Shown here piece after piece: positions 1 to 4,679 of a stretch of 6,425 bases of DNA; the first letter of the stretch is position 1, and each line of letters begins with the position of its first letter. This stretch comes from Bacteroidota bacterium (GTDB lineage Bacteria; Bacteroidota; Bacteroidia; Flavobacteriales; Flavobacteriaceae), in the NCBI GenBank assembly GCA_022560715.1, contig JADFSQ010000118.1, positions 1 to 6,425 on the forward strand. The letters are read 5' to 3'. Position numbers and translations under genes: made by a program. Below the pieces are notes generated by a model. The model made no database searches. It was given only the letters and a program-made list of their open reading frames with translations, and had not been told where the DNA came from.

Positions 1-1
1 A

Positions 2-727
2 TTTTTGCCACTGTTTTATCAGTGGTTTACTTCGACTACGCTCAGCAACCAAAACTCGGCTACGCTCAACTACCAGAAAAAGCAAGATGTCATTTCGAAC
101 GAAAGTGAGAAATCTCATAATTTAGATTCTTCACTTTTCTTAAGAATAACAAGGCTGATTGCATTTTATGCAATAGTTGGTATTACAACCTTACTATTGT
201 TTCTTCCTTTTTACTCATCTAAATTTATAACTAATTACACTCAAACGGTTGCGCTTTGGTTTAATAATTTTGAATTTAATGCAAGCATTTATTATATAGC
301 TCGTGAGATTGGCTACTCATTTAGAGGATGGAATGAAATTGCCATTATTGGAAAAATTATCCCAATTATTGTTGTCCTTTTTGTGCTTGTGGTCACATTT
401 TTCAGAAAGAATAAAACAACGATTGAATTGATTACAGCAATGTTATTGGTGTTATCGTTTTACTACTTTACATCAACCACTGTGCATCCTTGGTATATTG
501 CTACACTCCTTATTTTGTCGGTATTTACCAAATATAAGTTTCCTTTAGTATGGAGTTTTGTAATTATACTAAGTTATTTGGCTTATGCCAATAGTGATAA
601 TACAGAAAACTTATGGATTATAGGTTTAGAATATGTGATTGTTTATAGTGTGTTTGTTTGGGAAGTGTTTTTTAAAAAGGCATTTTCAATGCGTTCAACA
701 GAACAAGGAGATTTCAATAAAATCTAA
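2..727 (+). CDS. Membrane glycosyltransferase (mannosyltransferase/GT87-like), C-terminal part
   Basis: The reading frame is open to the left edge, so the N-terminus, probably more than 200 residues, is missing; the TTG at 5 is not a credible start. Numbering from that codon, hydrophobic segments lie near residues 48-69, 113-133, 139-155, 162-174, 180-195 and 203-222. Recognisable family stretches are LPLFYQWF (1-8), LWFNNFEFNASIYYIAREIG (84-103), GWNEIAIIGK (108-117) and the HPWY motif (161-164), which resemble flavobacterial polyprenyl-phosphate-sugar-dependent mannosyltransferases. The likely role is transfer of a sugar from a lipid-linked donor at the inner membrane; donor and acceptor cannot be told from this part. 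Residues about 9-38 are polar and encoded by repeats inserted straight after the conserved LPLFYQWF, so they look like an added loop rather than ancestral protein. The gene ends 51 bp from a convergent gene. The family call is fairly sure, the exact sugar unknown. Confidence 0.75.
   Translation, partial: FLPLFYQWFTSTTLSNQNSATLNYQKKQDVISNESEKSHNLDSSLFLRITRLIAFYAIVGITTLLLFLPFYSSKFITNYTQTVALWFNNFEFNASIYYIAREIGYSFRGWNEIAIIGKIIPIIVVLFVLVVTFFRKNKTTIELITAMLLVLSFYYFTSTTVHPWYIATLLILSVFTKYKFPLVWSFVIILSYLAYANSDNTENLWIIGLEYVIVYSVFVWEVFFKKAFSMRSTEQGDFNKI
31..118 (+). repeat. In-frame composite repeat inside the glycosyltransferase gene
   Basis: Two near-identical units lie in tandem with a 24-bp period: TTCGACTACGCTCAG at 31-45 and CTCGGCTACGCTCAA at 55-69 (12 of 15 bases identical). 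They are followed at 89-118 by a second repeat type, read as TGTCATTTCG, AACGAAAGTG, AGAAATCTCA. Both types resemble dispersed repeats I recall from intergenic regions of Flavobacteriaceae genomes (from memory, not searched). They are richer in G and C than their surroundings. Together they encode about 30 polar residues without breaking the frame. The same 15-bp core recurs in mvaD at 5331-5345. Confidence 0.75.
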
Positions 728-745
728 AGCATTCATACCCAAATA

Positions 746-775
746 ACTGCTTACTGTTACTGCAAACTGCAAACT
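746..775 (+). repeat. Heptamer repeat array (ACTGNNN) in a convergent gap
   Basis: The units are ACTGCTT (746-752), ACTGTT (753-758, one base short), ACTGCAA (759-765), ACTGCAA (766-772) and a final ACT. The array fills most of the 51-bp gap between the two convergent genes. It belongs to the same ACTGNNN type as the arrays at 4581-4615 and 4647-4677. No stem-loop with a T tract that would make a convincing terminator is visible in this gap. Confidence 0.7.
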
Positions 776-778
776 TTA

Positions 779-1618
779 TTATAGCATCTTTAAATTATTA
801 ATCTCCAATTCTGTTAACAATTTCCAATGTCCGCGAGGAATATCTTTTTTGGTAAGTTCGGCAATCATAACACAATCCAGTCGAATAATGTCATAGTTTA
901 AATGACCAAAAATTGTACGAATAATAGAGTTTCCTGTATTTTTTATTTTTAATCCAATTTCTCTTTTTGGAGCTTTTTCAATATAGCTTATATCTTCTAC
1001 TGAAATTTCTTTACCATCAATTTTAAAACCCTCTTTGATTTTTTTAAGGTCTTCATATTTTAAATTTTTATCCAATTCTAAATGAAACAATCGTGCCACA
1101 CCGTTTTTAGAATTAGTAAACTTTTTTACTATGGTTTCATCGTTGGTAAACAAGAGCAATCCTGTAGAGTTTCTACCTAAACGACCAATGGGTTTTATTC
1201 GTGAAGCGGTTGCATTGGCAACCAAATCCATAACTGTACGCCCTTTATTTCCGCTTGTAGTTGTGGCAAATCCTTTGGGTTTATTAAGCAAAACATAGGC
1301 TTTCTTTTCAGGATTAATTCGTGAGCCATCAAAACGAACATCGTCCTCCAACTTTACTTTGTAGCCCATTTCGGTAATTACTTTGCCGTTTACTGTAACA
1401 CTGCCTATGGAAATATGCATATCAGCTTCACGACGTGAACAAATTCCAGAATTTGAAATGTATTTGTTTAAACGAATTTGGTCAGGATTAGACTTCGCTT
1501 TAGGCTGTACTTTCTTTTTTACAGGCACATTCCCTTTTGCATAGGCTTTTTTAAAACTCGTTTTACCAACGCGTTCGTGCGATTTACCTTTATCTTTTCT
1601 GTTGACCTGCTTACTCAT
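779..1618 (-). CDS. RsuA/RluB-type pseudouridine synthase homologue, catalytic Asp missing
   Basis: The 279-residue protein has a Lys/Arg-rich, probably disordered N-terminus (1-45), an S4 RNA-binding domain from about 48 to 95 (IRLNKYISNSGICSRREAD), and a synthase domain opening with YVLLNKPKGFATTTS (108-122). The family converts uridine to pseudouridine in 23S or 16S rRNA with an Asp in GRLDR. Here the motif reads PIGRLGRNSTGLLLFTND, so the catalytic position, residue 148, is Gly (codon GGT). Other usually conserved positions are also changed: the C-terminal NR(I/V)VRR(I/M)FE motif reads NSIIRTIFG (S231, T235, G238), and the LDRV motif has Cys249 for Arg. The frame is intact and the C-terminus (PRGHWKLLTELEINNLKML) is normal. 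It is best read as a pseudoenzyme or decaying paralogue that may still bind RNA. The ATG at 1618 is supported by a promoter element just upstream. Confidence 0.85.
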   Translation of the reverse strand: MSKQVNRKDKGKSHERVGKTSFKKAYAKGNVPVKKKVQPKAKSNPDQIRLNKYISNSGICSRREADMHISIGSVTVNGKVITEMGYKVKLEDDVRFDGSRINPEKKAYVLLNKPKGFATTTSGNKGRTVMDLVANATASRIKPIGRLGRNSTGLLLFTNDETIVKKFTNSKNGVARLFHLELDKNLKYEDLKKIKEGFKIDGKEISVEDISYIEKAPKREIGLKIKNTGNSIIRTIFGHLNYDIIRLDCVMIAELTKKDIPRGHWKLLTELEINNLKML

Positions 1619-1634
1619 AATTACAAATTTTGTG

Positions 1635-1642
1635 CAAAGGTA
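1635..1642 (-). promoter_or_regulatory. Bacteroidota -7 promoter element for the pseudouridine synthase homologue
   Basis: On the minus strand this reads TACCTTTG, a full match to the Bacteroidota -7 consensus TAnnTTTG, 16 bases ahead of the ATG at 1618. The nearest upstream TTTG (minus strand, 1671-1668) is 25 bp away, longer than the usual 19-22, so the -33 part is weak or unassigned. The 5' leader would be very short. Confidence 0.5.
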
Positions 1643-1649
1643 AGTAAAG

Positions 1650-1674
1650 CCTTTTGCTTTAAAGCACCAAAAGG
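1650..1674. promoter_or_regulatory. Nested inverted repeat upstream of the -7 element
   Basis: CCTTTT (1650-1655) and AAAAGG (1669-1674) form outer arms around the perfect 10-bp palindrome GCTTTAAAGC (1656-1665). The dyad lies where the -33 region of the 779-1618 gene would be. It could be an operator, but no regulator is known and it may be chance in AT-rich DNA. Confidence 0.3.
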
Positions 1675-1700
1675 TTAAATTATAAATTCCAATATTGAGT

Positions 1701-1724
1701 TTTGAAATTTGCTATTTGAAATTT
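1701..1724. repeat. Short direct repeat at the nitrilase 3' end
   Basis: TTTGAAATTT occurs at 1701-1710 and again at 1715-1724, 14 bp apart, and degenerate copies continue to about 1740 (TTTGAATTC, TTTAAATTC). The second copy lies in the last codons of the nitrilase and encodes part of its FKEFKNFK tail. Confidence 0.45.
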
Positions 1725-2677
1725 TTGAATTCTTTAAATTCAACCGTAGATTGTCGTTCTCGATTCACAATAAGTTTAGTAACATCAGGACGTGAATAAT
1801 GACCTACTACATCAAAATTTTGACGCTCTTCGAGCACACGATTAAAATCTATGGTTTCAATAATTAATCCCTCTTTGTTTATTACAGGTTCTATAATCCA
1901 TTTGCCATCAGGTCCTGCAATACAACTGCCTCCATTGGCTAAAACATCGGGTGCATTCTTTAAGATTTTTTCTAAATGTGGTGTGTTTTCTGGAAAATCT
2001 GTTTTATTCATAAGAGAGGATACTGATACTACAAACGAACGTGATTCACGAGCAATAAAACGAGTAATATCTTTGGTGTTATTATCGTTTCCAGGCCAAA
2101 CTGCAATATGAAGATTCTCTCCTAAACCATATAATGCTGTTCGTGGCAAAGGCATCCAGTTTTCCCAACAGTTCAAACCTCCAACTGTAAATTCCTTCAA
2201 CTGATGAACTTGTAAACCGTTACCGTCTCCAGGAGACCAGGTTAAACGTTCATCATAAGTAGGCTGCAGTTTCCGATGCACAGATTTTATGTCGCCTTCT
2301 TGATTGATATACACTAATGATGCATACAAACTATGACCTCCACGATTTTTGGCGCGTTCTATTATTCCGAGGTAAATAGCAATTTTATTTTCTTTCGAAA
2401 GTTTACAGATTTCGTCTAACTCTCCTGCTTCAATTTGAATAGAATTTCTAACATAATGTGCGTGTAATTCTTTGTTTACTTTTTTATCCCATTCTGCTCC
2501 TCCAGTTAAAGCTAACCAAAACGGATAACCTGGAATTAAGCCTTCTCCAAATACAATAAGTTCGCAATTTTGTTTTACAGCATCCAGAATTGATTGTTCA
2601 ACTTTTTCAAGTGTAGCAGTTTTATCTAACCAAACTGGAGCGATTTGTGCTAAAGCAATTTTGAGTGTGTTTTCCAT
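1712..2677 (-). CDS. Nitrilase (carbon-nitrogen hydrolase, aliphatic nitrilase type)
   Basis: The 321-residue cytoplasmic enzyme is full length for a nitrilase. The catalytic triad is visible: Glu45 in FGEGLIPGYPFW, Lys136 in HRKLQPTYDERLTW and Cys170 in GGLNCWENWMPLPR. The extra active-site Glu143 (YDER) is also present. HRKLxPTYDER and CWEN with MPL are typical of true nitrilases, which hydrolyse R-CN to a carboxylic acid and ammonia, rather than of the omega-amidase or N-carbamoyl branches. The substrate cannot be predicted. The ATG at 2677 gives the family's normal N-terminus (LKIALAQIAPVW); its first base is also the last base of the upstream prenyltransferase stop (TAATG), which suggests translational coupling. 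The last residues (FKEFKNFK) seem to extend past the usual end and are encoded by a local repeat. Confidence 0.9.
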   Translation of the reverse strand: MENTLKIALAQIAPVWLDKTATLEKVEQSILDAVKQNCELIVFGEGLIPGYPFWLALTGGAEWDKKVNKELHAHYVRNSIQIEAGELDEICKLSKENKIAIYLGIIERAKNRGGHSLYASLVYINQEGDIKSVHRKLQPTYDERLTWSPGDGNGLQVHQLKEFTVGGLNCWENWMPLPRTALYGLGENLHIAVWPGNDNNTKDITRFIARESRSFVVSVSSLMNKTDFPENTPHLEKILKNAPDVLANGGSCIAGPDGKWIIEPVINKEGLIIETIDFNRVLEERQNFDVVGHYSRPDVTKLIVNRERQSTVEFKEFKNFK

Positions 2678-3582
2678 TATAAAATTCGGTTTAAAAGCAA
2701 ATCTACATCAATTAATAAAATACTGAAAACACCAGCAACAATAATAAATTTAAGGATATTATGCAGTATCAAATAATGTGTTTTAGTTTTAGATTTCCAA
2801 AGTAATAGAAAGAATATAAAAAGTAACACGACACTTAAATAAAAGAAGTAATTCATCTTGCCAATATTAAAATTAAAAATAAGCAAATAAACAGGAATCA
2901 ATGTTAAAACAGCCAAAAAAGTCAGCATTGTTTTCGACGTTTTCTCTCCATATACTATTGGAATCGTTTTATAATTAAGTGCCAAATCGCCTTTAATGTT
3001 TTCTAAATCTTTAGTGAGTTCGCGCATTGCAATAATCAAGAATAAAAACATGGCATGCACAAAAATAACGGTTTCAAAATTTTTGTAATAAATAAAAACT
3101 GCAAAAAAAGGTGTGATGGTTAAAATAGAAGAAGTTAAATTTCCAACTATTGGTAATTTTTTCAGCTTATGCGAATAAAACCAAATAGCAAAAATGTAAA
3201 GTGAGAAGAAAATTACTGCTCTAAACGACACATAACTTGCCATAATTACTGCCAAAAAATTAAGCACAAAGTAGAATACTAATTTCGTGTTCTGACTTAC
3301 CAATCTGTCCAACATAGACTTTTGTGGACGATTGATTAAATCTTTTTCTGAATCGTAAAAGTTGTTGATGATATAACCTCCGGCAATTGTTGCTGAAGAA
3401 GCTAAAACCAGCATTAACAAATTCAAATCGAATACAACTTCTCTTAACGGTTTATTATGTGCTAAAATGTAAATTGAAGATAAATATTGAGCAATAATAA
3501 TAATTAAAATATTATATCCACGCACCACAGAAAACATACTGAAAAACTTGAGTAGAATGTGTTTTTGTTTTCTTGTGAGCAT
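2677..3582 (-). CDS. UbiA-family prenyltransferase, geranylgeranylglycerol-phosphate geranylgeranyltransferase-like
   Basis: This is an integral membrane protein of 301 residues with about eight or nine hydrophobic segments. Both Asp-rich motifs that bind Mg2+ and the prenyl diphosphate are intact: NNFYDSEKD (73-81) and DLENIKGD (192-199), preceded by RELTK (187-191). The second motif, followed by KTIPIVYGEKTS, resembles archaeal DGGGP synthase and the flavobacterial proteins annotated as geranylgeranylglycerol-phosphate geranylgeranyltransferase. Menaquinone or other quinone prenylation is a possible alternative. I chose the ATG at 3582 because MLTRKQKHILLKF matches the usual flavobacterial start; a longer frame from a TTG at 3612 begins inside a repeat. 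It lies downstream of two mevalonate-pathway genes, fitting use of their product, and overlaps the nitrilase by one base. Confidence 0.85.
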   Translation of the reverse strand: MLTRKQKHILLKFFSMFSVVRGYNILIIIIAQYLSSIYILAHNKPLREVVFDLNLLMLVLASSATIAGGYIINNFYDSEKDLINRPQKSMLDRLVSQNTKLVFYFVLNFLAVIMASYVSFRAVIFFSLYIFAIWFYSHKLKKLPIVGNLTSSILTITPFFAVFIYYKNFETVIFVHAMFLFLIIAMRELTKDLENIKGDLALNYKTIPIVYGEKTSKTMLTFLAVLTLIPVYLLIFNFNIGKMNYFFYLSVVLLFIFFLLLWKSKTKTHYLILHNILKFIIVAGVFSILLIDVDLLLNRIL

Positions 3583-3594
3583 ACTAATACATTT

Positions 3595-3640
3595 GATGAG
3601 ATCCTGAATCAATCCCGATAGTTATCGGGACAGGATGACA
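3595..3640 (-). repeat. Mosaic palindromic intergenic repeat
   Basis: The centre is a perfect inverted repeat, TCCCGATA-GT-TATCGGGA (3613-3630). Outer arms ATCCTG (3601-3606) and CAGGAT (3631-3636) enclose it with a 6-base asymmetric bulge. On the minus strand it opens ATGTCATCCTG and closes TCAGGATCTCATC, a head and tail I recall from a common Bacteroidota dispersed repeat, here with a different palindrome in the middle. The GTCA head and TCTCAT tail also occur in the repeat at 89-118. It fills most of the gap between the mevalonate kinase stop and the prenyltransferase start. No T tract follows on either strand, so it is not a typical terminator. Confidence 0.75.
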
Positions 3641-3645
3641 TAAAG

Positions 3646-4575
3646 TTAGAAATTATAAACCACCTCTAATTTATAGGCTGCAAGAGATTTTTTGGCAATA
3701 TCCATATCCATAGTAAACCCAAGAATATAACCTCCACCACCAGAGCCACAAAGTTTTAAATAGTATTCGTTGGTTTCAATTCCTTTTTTCCAAAGTTCGT
3801 GAAACTGTTTAGGAATCATTGGTTTAAAATGATTTAAAACCACTTTTGAAAGCTGTTTCGTGTTTTCAAATAAGGAATTAATATCACCTTTTAAAAAGTC
3901 ATCTACGCAAGAATCTGTATATTTTATAAATTGATCTTTGAGCATTTTCCGAAATCCCTTTTGTTTCATGCTCTCCATAAAAATACGAACCATTGGAGCA
4001 GTTTCGCTAGAAATTCCGCTATCTAATAAAAACACAGCGCCTTTTCCAGATTTTTTTTGTGAAGGTATTCCTGTAGCTTCAATATTATCTTGAGAATGAA
4101 TTAAAATAGGAAGACTTAAATAACTATTTAAAGGGTCTAAACCTGAAGATTTGCCATGAAAATACGATTCCATTTCTGAAAAAATAGTCTTAAGCTTTAA
4201 CAATTTTTCTCGTGTTAAATTCTCTAAAACTGTGATTTTGTTTTGTGCATACTTGTCGTAAAAAGCTGCGACTATAGCTCCACTACTTCCAACACCATAA
4301 CCTTGCGGTATAGACGAATCAAAATACATACCAGCTTCAATATCTTGCTTTAGTTTATCTTTATCAAAAGCAACAATATCTATATTTATTGTTTCTAAAA
4401 AATCTACAAACTTTTTTAGGTTTTTATTAGATTTTATAGCTTCTAAAGTAGGATGCTCATCCATTTTTAAAGCGCCATTATAAAAATTATAGGGAATTGA
4501 TAAACCCTTGGAATCTTTAATGATGCCATACTCTCCAAAGAGTAATATTTTTGAGTAAAAAAGAGGTCCTTTCAT
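3646..4575 (-). CDS. mvk: Divergent mevalonate kinase (GHMP kinase family)
   Basis: The 309-residue cytoplasmic protein carries the three GHMP kinase motifs: KILLFGEYGII (9-19), the ATP-binding PQGYGVGSSGA (90-100) and the C-terminal KLCGSGGGGY (274-283). Glu136 and Asp147 (in HGKSSGLDPLN) are 11 residues apart, the spacing of the Mg2+-binding Glu and catalytic Asp in mammalian mevalonate kinase; that assignment is inference. The expected reaction is ATP-dependent phosphorylation of mevalonate to 5-phosphomevalonate. The sequence is distant from classical mevalonate kinases, but work on Flavobacterium johnsoniae (recalled) showed that the flavobacterial pathway uses distantly related kinases. 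A phosphomevalonate kinase role is the main alternative. The ATG at 4575 starts the normal MKGPLFYSKILLFGEYG; no Shine-Dalgarno is visible, and a heptamer array begins 5 bp upstream. Confidence 0.85.
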   Translation of the reverse strand: MKGPLFYSKILLFGEYGIIKDSKGLSIPYNFYNGALKMDEHPTLEAIKSNKNLKKFVDFLETINIDIVAFDKDKLKQDIEAGMYFDSSIPQGYGVGSSGAIVAAFYDKYAQNKITVLENLTREKLLKLKTIFSEMESYFHGKSSGLDPLNSYLSLPILIHSQDNIEATGIPSQKKSGKGAVFLLDSGISSETAPMVRIFMESMKQKGFRKMLKDQFIKYTDSCVDDFLKGDINSLFENTKQLSKVVLNHFKPMIPKQFHELWKKGIETNEYYLKLCGSGGGGYILGFTMDMDIAKKSLAAYKLEVVYNF

Positions 4576-4580
4576 AAAAT

Positions 4581-4615
4581 AGTATTCAGTATTCAGTATG
4601 CAGTATTCAGTATAC
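4581..4615 (-). repeat. Heptamer repeat array, just upstream of the mevalonate kinase start
   Basis: On the + strand the five exactly phased 7-bp units are AGTATTC, AGTATTC, AGTATGC, AGTATTC and AGTATAC. On the minus strand this is the ACTGNNN type (ACTGAAT, ACTGCAT). The array ends 5 bp before the mevalonate kinase ATG, so it occupies the region a ribosome would contact. Confidence 0.8.
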
Positions 4616-4646
4616 GGTCTTATGAAAATAAATCAATTCCATTTAA

Positions 4647-4677
4647 ACTGCCAACTGAAGACTGAACACTGCAAACT
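4647..4677 (+). repeat. Heptamer repeat array just downstream of mvaD
   Basis: The exactly phased units are ACTGCCA, ACTGAAG, ACTGAAC and ACTGCAA, then ACT. It has the opposite orientation to the array at 4581-4615. By hand alignment, its reverse complement matches that array at about 23 of 31 positions, so the two could pair across the 31-bp spacer. It starts 2 bp past the mvaD stop. Confidence 0.75.
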
Positions 4678-4679
4678 TT

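Noticed and set aside
8..25. Hairpin CCACTG-TTTTAT-CAGTGG
   Set aside because: It lies in codons for the conserved LPLFYQWF stretch of the glycosyltransferase, so the coding constraint explains it and chance pairing is likely.
1478..1678. 66-codon + strand open frame
   Set aside because: It runs mostly antisense to the pseudouridine synthase homologue, whose frame has strong family motifs; its translation resembles nothing known.
1851..2111. 86-codon + strand open frame
   Set aside because: It is antisense to the nitrilase in the well-conserved C-terminal half and has no recognisable domain.
3583..3612. N-terminal extension of the prenyltransferase from a TTG at 3612
   Set aside because: The extra ten codons fall partly inside the palindromic repeat, and the internal ATG at 3582 begins the sequence typical of flavobacterial homologues.
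3613..3630. Perfect palindrome as a rho-independent terminator
   Set aside because: No T tract follows it on either strand, the loop is only two bases, and it matches a dispersed repeat instead.
4581..4677. CRISPR-like array
   Set aside because: Seven-base units directly abut each other with no unique spacers, so this is a tandem repeat.
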